From: Deltaproteobacteria bacterium
GTDB lineage: Bacteria; Myxococcota_A; Polyangia; Polyangiales; JADJMO01
Length of the DNA stretch: 64,000 bases
Assembly (NCBI GenBank): GCA_016182965.1
Contig: JACPFM010000026.1
Span: 156,190 to 220,189, forward strand
Direction: 5' to 3'
Positions 48,988 through 56,436 of the stretch are shown one piece after another. The translations under genes were made by a program, and so were the position numbers. The stretch's first letter is position 1; each line of letters begins with the position of its first letter. The notes beneath the pieces were generated by a model. That model was not told the DNA's origin. It was given only the letters and a program-made list of their open reading frames with translations, and did no database searches.

Positions 48988-49638
48988 TCACTTCTTCTTC
49001 GCGTTCAGCTCCACCCGCCGGTTCTTCGCGCGCCCTTCGGCGGTGGCGTTGCTCGCGATCGGAGCGTCGCGCCCGACCCCCTTCGCGGTCAGCCTGTTCG
49101 GCGCGACGCCGCGCGAGACCAGCGCGTCGCGGACCGCGCGGGCGCGCGCCTCGTCGGGGCACGGCTTCTCGACCGCGTCGCAGTGGCCGGAAAGCTCCAC
49201 CTCGACCTCGGGGTTGCCCTTCATCGTCTCGGCGGCCGCGTCGAGGATCGGGTTGGCCTGCTTCGTCAGCTTCGCGCTGCCCGGATCGAAGTGCGGCTGC
49301 TCGATGATGATGATCGAGAGACAGACCTTCACGACGACCTGCGGGCAACCGTGCTTGCTCGCCTCGGGGCTCGGCGCGCCGCCGATGGTCGGGCACGCGT
49401 CGTCGGCGTCGGCGATGCCGTCGCCGTCGCTGTCGACGAAAGCAGGCGCCGGCGCCGATGCGGATGCGCTGGCGCTCGGAGAGGGCGGCACCGCGCTGCC
49501 CACGGGCGCGGCCGACGCCATCGGGGCCGCCGGCGGCGACGCGGGCGACGCAGGGGCACCGCACGCCTCGCCGGTGAGCGCCGCCATCGACGCCGCGACG
49601 AAGCGCGCGCGACGCGCGAGGATCATTGCGCGAGACAT
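48988..49638 (-). CDS. OmpA-family protein with calcium-binding repeat
   Basis: A 216-residue envelope protein. It has a short N-terminal signal with a possible lipobox (AALTGEAC), an Ala/Ser/Pro linker, one thrombospondin type-3 repeat (DSDGDGIADADDACP), a conserved KHGCPQVVVKVCL segment, and an OmpA peptidoglycan-binding domain (HFDPGSAKLTKQANPILDAA, VEVELSGHCDAVEKPC, EGRAKNRRVELNAKKK). The pair of Cys in GHCDAVEKPC is unusual for OmpA domains, which normally read GHTD or GHAD. It should link the outer membrane to peptidoglycan. Remnants of paralogues occur at 7441 and 13317. The ATG at 49638 or 49626 is the start. Confidence 0.9.
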   Translation of the reverse strand: MSRAMILARRARFVAASMAALTGEACGAPASPASPPAAPMASAAPVGSAVPPSPSASASASAPAPAFVDSDGDGIADADDACPTIGGAPSPEASKHGCPQVVVKVCLSIIIIEQPHFDPGSAKLTKQANPILDAAAETMKGNPEVEVELSGHCDAVEKPCPDEARARAVRDALVSRGVAPNRLTAKGVGRDAPIASNATAEGRAKNRRVELNAKKK

Positions 49639-49664
49639 CGTCCCGCGAGTCTACCGCAGGCGAC

Positions 49665-49898
49665 TCAGCCGACGGCCGCGAACCACGCCTCGCCGATGGC
49701 GTACAGCGTGTCTTCGCTGACCGAGGAACCCGCCTCGGGCACGCCCTGCGCGCTGCCGAACGAGTAGACGATGCGTCCCACCGGCACGCCCTCGACGAGC
49801 ACGGTGAAGGAGTCGTCGCCGAGCGGCTGGATGCGGTAGGTCGTTCCGCCGAGGGTGACGGTGTTGCTGGCGACGTCGGCGACGGGCGTATCGGACAT
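49665..49898 (-). CDS. Small hypothetical protein
   Basis: A 77-residue acidic protein (VTLGGTTYRIQPLGDDSFTV, then VEGVPVGRIVYSFG) that looks like one small beta-sheet domain with a C-terminal helix (TLYAIGEAWFAAVG). It has no signal peptide, Cys or known motif. The ATG at 49898 is the clear start. It lies 26 bases upstream of the OmpA-type gene on the same strand and may be co-transcribed with it. I do not recognise a family. The 221 bases between it and the beta-helix gene hold nothing I can identify. Confidence 0.6.
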   Translation of the reverse strand: MSDTPVADVASNTVTLGGTTYRIQPLGDDSFTVLVEGVPVGRIVYSFGSAQGVPEAGSSVSEDTLYAIGEAWFAAVG

Positions 49899-50119
49899 GG
49901 GCGCGGACCCTAGGCGGCGTCGCGCGGACGGGCAAGAGGGTCAGCGGCCTGCGCGAGGCCCGGGCGCGGCGTCGGGCGCGGCACGCGCGGAGGAGCGTGA
50001 CGAGCGTCAGGATGCCGGCGGACGCGACCGGCGAGGGCACGGGTCGGGGCGTTCGGCAGCCGCACCCTTCGGACCCGAAAGAGCACGCATCGGCGTGATC
50101 GTACCCCTCGCGATCCGGC

Positions 50120-51484
50120 TCACAGCGTGAGGCACGAGGTCGGCGTCATCAGCGGGGTGCCCACACTGCCGGTGCTCGTGGGGCCGGGCACGTACGCGAC
50201 GTCGACGTAGGTCGCCGGCATCGCGTCGCAGTTGGCCACCTGCTGCTGGGACGGCGGGCAAGTCCCCCAGGTGTTGCGCTCGGCGAGGAGGCTGCCGGCG
50301 CCGCCGGAGCGGCAGAGGAACAGGGCCGCCTTGAGGTTCTTCGCCGTCGAGTTGCCGAAGATGTTGTTCCCCGGCCCGGTGGACGCGTTGGGACCGAGAT
50401 CGAACTCGTTCGTCGCCGCGTCGTTGTACACGAGGTACAGGCCGGTCTGCGCGTTCTTGTTGATGTTCGCCTTGCGGATCTGCAGCTTCGTCCAGTCCTT
50501 GTTGACGACCACGCCGCTCGTGCGGTTCGACAGGATGTCGATCTGGCTGAGGATCTGCTGGGTCGACGAGAAGCCGGTCGCGTCGAAGGTGACGCCCGTG
50601 TGGTTGTTGCTCGCGCTCGCGCCGTTGTCGACGAACAGCGTGCCGGCGTAGACGTGGATGCCGGAGCCGGGGATGAACGTCGCGCCCGACCAGAAGCCGC
50701 CCTTGTTGCGGTCGAACGCGTTGCCGCCGCCGTCGACGCTCACGTAGCCGCCGCGCACGACCAGCCCGGAGTACCCGTTGTCGGTCGCCTGGGCGTTGGG
50801 GCCGAGCCTCGCGCCCGAGCCGAACACGACGATGCCGTCGCGCGCCATGTTCTTCACCGCGGTGTTGCGGATCTGCGGGCGGGTCTCGGCGCTGCCGGCG
50901 GCGTTGGCGACGATGCCGGCGGAGACACCGCCGCCGTCGACGATGAAGTAGTCGAGGGTGCTCGACGCCTCCATGAGAAACGCGCAGTTGACGCCTGCCG
51001 GAGCACACAGCCCGGCGCTCGCGGGCGTCACCACCTTGGCGAAGCCGCCCTCGCCCTTGTAGGTCTCGCGCGTGCGGATCTTCACCGGGGTGGCGAGGCC
51101 GTAGGTGCCGGCCTGAACGTGCACGACGCGGGTGATGCCCGTGGCCAGCGGCACCGCTGCGGCCTGCGCGAGCCCGCGGTAGGGGCACGCAGCGCTCCCG
51201 TTGCCGCCGCCCGCGGCGGTGGCGCTCACGTAGACGTCGGGCGAGTACGCCGTGATCTCGGGGCACGCGACCGGACCGGTATCGCCGGCGTCCGGTGGCG
51301 AGGGGGCGTCTACGACCACGACGCCGGTGTCGGGGTCGGGCGTACCGATGTCGGTGCCGCCGCCGTCGACGCCGGAGCCGTCCTCCCTGGTGCCGGTGTC
51401 CGGCGCCGGATCGGCGACGTCGAAGTTCCCGCCCGAGCACGCGATCGACAAGAGCGGCAGCAAGGCCAACGTGAGGCGACGCAT
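50120..51484 (-). CDS. Lipoprotein with right-handed beta-helix domain (DUF1565-like)
   Basis: A 454-residue lipoprotein. The signal MRRLTLALLPLLSIAC is followed by an Asp/Gly/Thr/Pro linker rich in DTG repeats. At residue about 75 a DUF1565-type start appears (SPDVYVSATAAGGGNGSAAC, then PYRGLAQAAAVPL), leading into parallel beta-helix rungs (VVHVQAGTYGLATPVKI, NTAVKNMARDGIVVFGSG, SGLVVRGGYVSVDGGGNAFD, LQIRKANINKNAQTGLYLVY). Such proteins are surface-exposed and often bind or degrade polysaccharide; no catalytic residues can be assigned. The ATG at 51484 has GGGAGGGG upstream. It is an intact relative of the remnant at 250-821. Confidence 0.85.
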   Translation of the reverse strand: MRRLTLALLPLLSIACSGGNFDVADPAPDTGTREDGSGVDGGGTDIGTPDPDTGVVVVDAPSPPDAGDTGPVACPEITAYSPDVYVSATAAGGGNGSAACPYRGLAQAAAVPLATGITRVVHVQAGTYGLATPVKIRTRETYKGEGGFAKVVTPASAGLCAPAGVNCAFLMEASSTLDYFIVDGGGVSAGIVANAAGSAETRPQIRNTAVKNMARDGIVVFGSGARLGPNAQATDNGYSGLVVRGGYVSVDGGGNAFDRNKGGFWSGATFIPGSGIHVYAGTLFVDNGASASNNHTGVTFDATGFSSTQQILSQIDILSNRTSGVVVNKDWTKLQIRKANINKNAQTGLYLVYNDAATNEFDLGPNASTGPGNNIFGNSTAKNLKAALFLCRSGGAGSLLAERNTWGTCPPSQQQVANCDAMPATYVDVAYVPGPTSTGSVGTPLMTPTSCLTL

Positions 51485-51511
51485 CGAGCCCCTCCCGGTA
51501 AGGATGGACTC

Positions 51512-51520
51512 AGCGTAGCA
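51512..51520 (-). promoter_or_regulatory. Extended -10 element of the beta-helix lipoprotein gene
   Basis: On the minus strand TGCTACGCT is identical to the element at 31330-31338. TCGACG lies 16 bases upstream as a possible -35. Transcription would begin near 51505, giving a 20-base leader with its own ribosome site. Confidence 0.45.
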
Positions 51521-51574
51521 GCCGCGCGGCTTGCGTCGATTGACGATGAAGCACCCCGCGTGAGATCACGAGGC

Positions 51575-52885
51575 GTGGGGACGAAACGCGGGTTCGGAGG
51601 GATGGTCTGGTCGATCGCCTTCGCGATCCCATTCTTCGCGATCGGGGCCGTGGCGTGCGTCCAAGCGGCGCGCGACAGCAACCTCGTGCTCGCCGCGTTC
51701 GGCCTGGTCTTCGTCGGGGTCTCGATCGCGCAGACGGTACGCGCCGTGAGGTCGTTCGGCGTCTCGCGCGAGGAGGGCGCGCCTCGCGTCGAGGGGGCCC
51801 CGCCGCGCTCGATTCGCGGCGGTCCGTACCGCGCGCCCGCGGCGACCGATCCGCTCTCGCGTTACGGCGCCTCGCTCTCCACGCTCCCCGTTCCGAAGAT
51901 CGTGCGCTCGGCCGGCCGCGGCCTGCCGGTGCGCCTCGGCGCCGCCGGTCAGGGCGCCGGCGCGATCGCGTTGACGGTCTTCGCGCTTCTGTGGAACGGC
52001 CTCATCTGGCCGTCCTCTTTCGCGGCGTGGACCGACGGCAAGACGGGGATCGCCCTCTTCCTGATCCTGTTCCAGGTCGCCGGCGTGGCCATCGGCATCG
52101 GCGCGGTCGCGCAGATCGGCGCGTGGATGGGCTCGCTCCGCGCGCCGTTCGTGGAGATCAGCGACGAGCCCGTCGCGCCCGGAGCGTCCTTCGACGTGCA
52201 CGTCCGGCAGCACGGGCCAGCGCGCGTCTCGCGCCTTCGCGTGCGCCTGGTCTGCGAGGAGAGCGCGAGCTACACCGCCGGCACCGACACCCGAACCGAA
52301 GAGCGCGTGGTCTCCGAGACCGACGTCTACGACGACGGGCCGTTCGCCGTCGCGCGCGGCGACGAGTGGACGACCACGTTCACCGCGAGCGTGCCCGCGA
52401 ACGCGATGCACTCCTTCGAGGCGAAGCACAACCACGTGCGGTGGATGCTCGTCGTCGACGTGGCGTACGACGGGTGGCCCGACCACGTCGGCAAGCACGC
52501 GCTCCGCGTGCTCCCCGAGGTGCCGGCCGCGAGCTTCGCCGAGCTATCCCCGAACGGCGAGAGCCGCTTCGCGCCGGGGGCGCAGGTGTCGGGGACGACG
52601 AAGGTCGACTCGCGCGACGGCGAGCCGCTGTCGCGCACCGAGCTCTCGGTGCTCTGGTACACCGAGGGCAAGGGCGACGAGGACATGGGCGTCGTGCACT
52701 TCGAGGAGCTCACCGGCGGCGGCGACGCGACGTCGATCGAGCGCGCCTATCGCGTGCAGCTCCCCCTGCTCCCCGTGAGCTACGCCGGCGAGCTGATCAA
52801 GATCCACTGGGTGGCGCGCGTCCGCGTGCGCAAGCTCCTCGGCGACGACGAGATCCACGACACGCCCTTCATCGTGGCGACGTGA
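51575..52885 (+). CDS. Membrane protein with arrestin-like C-terminal domain
   Basis: A protein of about 436 residues. Two hydrophobic helices near the N-terminus (VWSIAFAIPFFAIGAVACVQ and LVLAAFGLVFVGVSIAQTV) are followed by a loop, two more (GAIALTVFALLWNGLIWPSS, ALFLILFQVAGVAIGIGAVA) and a soluble beta-sandwich from about 195 (VEISDEPVAPGASFDVHVRQ, RVRLVCEESASYTAGTDTRT, SFEAKHNHVRWMLVVDV) with the arrangement of arrestin-like domains. I take the GTG at 51575; an ATG at 51602 is the alternative. The stop overlaps the P-loop gene start (GTGA). I recall similar membrane/P-loop gene pairs in planctomycetes, without known function. Confidence 0.7.
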   Translation: MGTKRGFGGMVWSIAFAIPFFAIGAVACVQAARDSNLVLAAFGLVFVGVSIAQTVRAVRSFGVSREEGAPRVEGAPPRSIRGGPYRAPAATDPLSRYGASLSTLPVPKIVRSAGRGLPVRLGAAGQGAGAIALTVFALLWNGLIWPSSFAAWTDGKTGIALFLILFQVAGVAIGIGAVAQIGAWMGSLRAPFVEISDEPVAPGASFDVHVRQHGPARVSRLRVRLVCEESASYTAGTDTRTEERVVSETDVYDDGPFAVARGDEWTTTFTASVPANAMHSFEAKHNHVRWMLVVDVAYDGWPDHVGKHALRVLPEVPAASFAELSPNGESRFAPGAQVSGTTKVDSRDGEPLSRTELSVLWYTEGKGDEDMGVVHFEELTGGGDATSIERAYRVQLPLLPVSYAGELIKIHWVARVRVRKLLGDDEIHDTPFIVAT

Positions 52886-53505
52886 GGCGACCTGACGTGC
52901 TCGGAACCGGGGCGCCGTCGAACCCGTTCTCGACCGCGAACGTGCGGCCGGGCGCGGTGCGGTGGGTGGGGGGCGACAGCGTCGCGATGGTCGCGGCGCG
53001 CCTCGAGGCGGCTGGCGCGGGCCAGATCGTCGGCGCCCACGGCACGGGGAAGTCGACCTTGCTCGCGCACCTCGTCCGGCACCTCCGCGCGTCGGGGCGC
53101 GAGGTGCTCGTCACCCGCGACGGCAAGGTGCAGCCGCGGCCGGGGGTGATCGTGGCGCTCGACGGCGGCGAGTCGATGCCGCGCGCGTCCTTGCGAGCGT
53201 TGGCGCGTCGCGCGGCCTCGCGCGCGTCGGTCGTTGGCAGCGGGATCGTCGCCACGGCGCACTGCGATCTCGGGCTTCCGACCATCGCGCGGACGAGCGT
53301 CGACGTGGCGATCGCCCGCGCGGTCGTGCGCGAGGTGCTCGCGCGATGGCCCTCGCTCTCGCCGCCGCCGGACGACGATCTCGCCGCGTCGCTCTCGCGG
53401 CACGGCGGCGACCTGCGCCTGGTGCTCTTCGAGCTCTACGATCGTCACGAGCGGCGCGCGTCCCCCTTGACAGTCACCTCTACGATTCTAGATTCGTCGA
53501 AATGA
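52882..53505 (+). CDS. P-loop ATP-binding protein paired with the arrestin-like membrane protein
   Basis: A 207-residue small P-loop NTPase. An N-terminal segment (APSNPFSTANVRPGAVRWVG) precedes Walker A at IVGAHGTGKSTLLAHLVRHL and a probable Walker B at VIVALDGGESM. The rest is helical and ends with LRLVLFELYDRHERR. No AAA-type second region or DNA-binding motif is seen. It starts at the GTG at 52882, overlapping the upstream stop. Its final codons coincide with the promoter and start region of arsR (ATGA overlap), so the last dozen residues are probably not constrained. Function unknown; the coupling implies that it acts on or with the membrane protein. Confidence 0.72.
   Translation: MRRPDVLGTGAPSNPFSTANVRPGAVRWVGGDSVAMVAARLEAAGAGQIVGAHGTGKSTLLAHLVRHLRASGREVLVTRDGKVQPRPGVIVALDGGESMPRASLRALARRAASRASVVGSGIVATAHCDLGLPTIARTSVDVAIARAVVREVLARWPSLSPPPDDDLAASLSRHGGDLRLVLFELYDRHERRASPLTVTSTILDSSK
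53467..53504 (+). promoter_or_regulatory. Promoter/operator of the arsR operon
   Basis: A consensus TTGACA (53467-53472), a 16-base spacer and TAGATT (53489-53494) precede the ATG at 53502 by eight bases. A near-palindrome centred on TCTAGA (CGAT-TCTAGA-TTCG, 53483-53496) covers the -10, so the ArsR protein is likely to repress its own gene here. The element lies inside the 3' end of the P-loop gene and is AT-rich for the region. Confidence 0.55.
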
Positions 53506-53846
53506 AGGTCGACCTCGCGCGGTGCGCGGAGAGGCTCTCTGCCCTCGGCCACGAGGCGCGCCTCGCGATCGTGCGCCTGCTCCTTCGGGCGCACCCCGCG
53601 GGAATGGTGGTCTCCGAGCTCCAGCGCGAGCTCGGGATCGCCGCCTCCACCCTCTCGCACCACCTCGACACGCTCCATCGCCACGGGCTCGTCGAGCAGC
53701 GTCGAGAGGGCAAGTTCCTCCGGTACACCGCCGACGCGACGGGGCTCGGGAGCGTCCTCGCGTTCCTCGTCGACGAGTGCTGCTCCCGCAGCGATCTCGT
53801 GCCGACCGACATGCTCGTCGGTCGCAAACGAACCAACGAGCCGTAA
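53502..53846 (+). CDS. ArsR/SmtB-family transcriptional regulator
   Basis: A 114-residue winged-helix repressor. The recognition region MVVSELQRELGIAASTLSHH followed by LDTLHRHGLVEQRREGKFLR is the standard ArsR fold. The typical metal-binding ELCVCDL box is absent; Cys are at residue 8 and in a C-terminal ECCSRS pair, so metal or arsenic sensing is uncertain. The protein is full length. The ATG at 53502 overlaps the P-loop gene stop but has its own strong promoter. Next comes a SAM methyltransferase, a frequent partner of ArsR regulators. Confidence 0.9.
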   Translation: MKVDLARCAERLSALGHEARLAIVRLLLRAHPAGMVVSELQRELGIAASTLSHHLDTLHRHGLVEQRREGKFLRYTADATGLGSVLAFLVDECCSRSDLVPTDMLVGRKRTNEP

Positions 53847-53867
53847 CCCCTCACCGGGAGACCCACC

Positions 53868-54524
53868 ATGTCCGAAGCCACCGTCGCGCAACGCGACATC
53901 CCACGGATCTACTCGCGCATCGCCCCCATCTACGACGTGTGGGCCGCCCTCACCGAGGCGCGCGCGCGTCGCGCATGCCTCGAGCGAGCGGCGGTGCGAG
54001 ACGGCGAGTCCGTCCTCGAGGTCGCCGTCGGGACCGGGCTGGTGTTCGAGCAGCTCGTGAAGGCCAACCCGTCGGGGCTCACCGAGGGCGTCGATCTCAC
54101 CGAAGCGATGCTCGATCGCGCGCGGCGCAAGGTCTCAGGGCTCCCCGGGCGTCACCGCCTGCGCGTGGGCGACGCCCATCGGCTCGACGCGCCCGACCAG
54201 ACGTTCGATCTGGTGGTGAACAACTACATGTTCGATCTGCTGCCGGAGGCCGATTTCCCGGTCGTGCTCGGCGAGTTCTTCCGCGTCACCAGGCCGGGCG
54301 GCAGGCTCGTCCTCGTGAACATGGCGCGCCCGACGCGCGCGCTGCACCGCATCTGGGACGTCGTCTACAAGATCAACCCGGCGTGGCTCGGGGGCTGCCG
54401 CGGCGTCGACCTCGCGCCCGAGGTCGCGCGCGCCGGGTTCGTGAACGTCGAGCGCGAGCTCCTCTCGCAGATGGGCTTCCCGTCGGAGATCATCGTCGCG
54501 CGGCGGCCCGCGGCGGCCGCGTGA
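53868..54524 (+). CDS. Class I SAM-dependent methyltransferase
   Basis: A 218-residue methyltransferase of the UbiE/COQ5-like group. Motif I is VLEVAVGTGLVFEQLV, the acidic residue after strand 2 is in TEGVDLTEAMLDRAR, and the post-motif region reads DLVVNNYMFDLLPEADFPVV and RPGGRLVLVNMARP. Its N-terminus RIYSRIAPIYDVWA resembles quinone methyltransferases, but the partner genes do not indicate a substrate. It is 21 bases after arsR and coupled to the DUF547 gene (GTGA), so it is probably induced when ArsR is released. Arsenite or lipid methylation are possible roles but neither is supported by specific residues. Confidence 0.85.
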   Translation: MSEATVAQRDIPRIYSRIAPIYDVWAALTEARARRACLERAAVRDGESVLEVAVGTGLVFEQLVKANPSGLTEGVDLTEAMLDRARRKVSGLPGRHRLRVGDAHRLDAPDQTFDLVVNNYMFDLLPEADFPVVLGEFFRVTRPGGRLVLVNMARPTRALHRIWDVVYKINPAWLGGCRGVDLAPEVARAGFVNVERELLSQMGFPSEIIVARRPAAAA

Positions 54525-55210
54525 GCCTGGCCGCTGCGCTCGAGGCGGCGCTGCGGGCGCCCCCGGAGGGCCGCGACGCGCTCGTCGACGCCGCGGTCTC
54601 CGCCCTCGCGGAGGCCTCCGCCTCCGAGATCCCGGCGGGCGTCGACGCTCGCCGCGCGCTCCTGATCTGCACGTACAACGTGCTGACGCTCCACTCGGTG
54701 AGGGGCCGGGGCGCATCGGTCCTCTCGGCCTGGCACCGCGCCGCGTTCGTCCGCTACCGCATCGCCGGCCTGCGCTTCACGCTCGACGAGATCGAGCACG
54801 GCCTGCTGCGCGACAACGCCCGGCCGCCCTACCGGCTGGTCCGCCCGTTCGCATCGGGCGACCCGCGCCTCGCGTGGCGCGTGCCGCTCGATCCGCGCGT
54901 CCACTTCGCGCTCAACTGCGGGAGCGTCTCGTGCCCGCCGGTCCGCGTGTACACCGGCGCGCGGCTCGACCAGCAGCTCGACGCGGCGGAGCGATCGTTC
55001 CTCGGGAGCGAGACCCGCGTCGGCGACGCGACGCGCACGATCGCCACGAGCCAGCTGCTCGAGTTCTACGCCGCCGATTTCGGAGGACGCGAGGGGATGC
55101 TCCGGCGCATCGAGCGCGCCTTCGATCGGGCGCCGGGCGCGCTCTCGTCGTATCGGCTCCGCTTCGATCGCTACGACTTCCGCGCGACCATCCGGTTCGC
55201 GAGCGAGTGA
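54521..55210 (+). CDS. DUF547 domain protein
   Basis: A 229-residue protein of the DUF547 family, related to papain/transglutaminase-like folds. Key segments: RRALLICTYNVLTLHSV, FTLDEIEHGLLRDNARPPY, DPRVHFALNCGSVSCPPVRV and LDQQLDAAERSFLGSETR. The conserved Cys pair of the family is present in NCGSVSCPPV, and a His precedes it in RVHFALNCG. Biochemical function of DUF547 is not established. There is no signal peptide, so it should be cytosolic, unlike many family members that are secreted. The GTG at 54521 overlaps the methyltransferase stop (GTGA), making it the third gene of the arsR set. Confidence 0.85.
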   Translation: MSLAAALEAALRAPPEGRDALVDAAVSALAEASASEIPAGVDARRALLICTYNVLTLHSVRGRGASVLSAWHRAAFVRYRIAGLRFTLDEIEHGLLRDNARPPYRLVRPFASGDPRLAWRVPLDPRVHFALNCGSVSCPPVRVYTGARLDQQLDAAERSFLGSETRVGDATRTIATSQLLEFYAADFGGREGMLRRIERAFDRAPGALSSYRLRFDRYDFRATIRFASE

Positions 55211-55233
55211 CGACGGGCATGGCCGGCCGACGC

Positions 55234-56391
55234 TCAACCCGTCGGATCGTCCACCCGTCCGACGAACAGGAGCGCGCCCGTCGACTGGTCCTTCAGCGCC
55301 CACACGAACGGGTGATCGGCGCGGAAGGTGACCTTCGGCGGGGGCACGGCGGCCCCTTCCCTCATCACGATCGCGGTCGCCGCGGCCGCCTCGGTGCCCT
55401 CCTCGTTCACGTCGACGAACGCCTTGTGGATCGCCCGGCTGATGTACATCGGCGTCTTGGAGATCCCGCCGAAGTCGGCGCTGGCCCCGAACGCGTCGAT
55501 CATCCCGAGCGACTTCAGCACCGGGCCGAGCTCGAGGGGCATGGTGGTCTTGAAGCGCGGGATCGACATGTCGACCTCGCGCGAGGAGAAGGTCTTCGTC
55601 CCGAGGAGCTCGAAGATGCGCCCGGCAGGCAGCTTCGCGGCGCCGTCGGCTTCGCGCGGCAGCACGATGACCATCGACACGGCGTGGTCGGCGCTCGCGC
55701 GTTTGTACGGCAGCTCGAGCACCTGCGCGTCCTTGGCCTCGAAGTAGCTCGCGTCCTGTGACGCGTGCATGGTCGGGACCTTCTTGGCGCCGAACGGCTC
55801 GTCGCGCGTGGCCTTCTTGTCGAACGCGGTCATCCACGCGCCCTTGAAGTACACCGCGTTGGTCAGCACGAGGCGCGTGCTCGAGTCGACGGCGCCGGCG
55901 GGGAGGAGGTCCTTGATGCGATCGCGGGTCTGCTTCTCGACCCACTGATTGATGAACAGGCGCGACGGCTCCGGCGCCCCCGCGAAGTCGAGCGCCTCGA
56001 GCCCGGCGCCGTAGTGCGCCTTGGTCGTCGCGAGGAACGGCGCCTCGAAGGCGAGGCCCTTCTGCCCGAACAGGCGGTTGGCGACGTGCAGCTCGGGATC
56101 GCCCGCGCCGCTGCTCTCGAGCCTCGAGAGCAGCGCGCCGTACCCGCCGTGCACGTCGAACGGCGACGGCGGCAGGTGCAGCGTCTTCTCCATCTGCATC
56201 GCGGTCTTCCCGCGCGCGCCGGTCCACGTCATGGCGAGCGCGGTCGCGATGCTCGTCGGCGAGAACACGACGTTGCCGGGGCTCTTTCCGACGACGGCGT
56301 ACAGGTCGGCGGCGAACGCGTTGTCGGCGTCGACGATCTTGGGGGAAACGGGGGCGAGCGCGGTGGCGGTGGCGAGGAGGACGGGGAGCAT
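55234..56391 (-). CDS. Serpin (serine/cysteine protease inhibitor)
   Basis: A 385-residue serpin with a short N-terminal signal peptide (MLPVLLATATALAPVSP). Family features: NVVFSPTSIATALAMTWTGA, LVLTNAVYFKGAWMTAFD, MSIPRFKTT, and the reactive-centre hinge NEEGTEAAAATAIVMREGA, in which P17-P8 (E-E-G-T-E-A-A-A-A-T) match the consensus for inhibitory serpins. The C-terminal HPFVWALKDQSTGALLFVGR is complete. It should therefore trap a protease outside the cytoplasm. The ATG at 56391 is chosen for its AAGGGGAAA ribosome site; an upstream in-frame GTG at 56415 lacks one. It is last of six co-directional genes that also encode two proteases. Confidence 0.93.
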   Translation of the reverse strand: MLPVLLATATALAPVSPKIVDADNAFAADLYAVVGKSPGNVVFSPTSIATALAMTWTGARGKTAMQMEKTLHLPPSPFDVHGGYGALLSRLESSGAGDPELHVANRLFGQKGLAFEAPFLATTKAHYGAGLEALDFAGAPEPSRLFINQWVEKQTRDRIKDLLPAGAVDSSTRLVLTNAVYFKGAWMTAFDKKATRDEPFGAKKVPTMHASQDASYFEAKDAQVLELPYKRASADHAVSMVIVLPREADGAAKLPAGRIFELLGTKTFSSREVDMSIPRFKTTMPLELGPVLKSLGMIDAFGASADFGGISKTPMYISRAIHKAFVDVNEEGTEAAAATAIVMREGAAVPPPKVTFRADHPFVWALKDQSTGALLFVGRVDDPTG

Positions 56392-56436
56392 GGCTTTCCC
56401 CTTCGTACGCGCCACCGCGGCGCAGGATCTGAGCGT

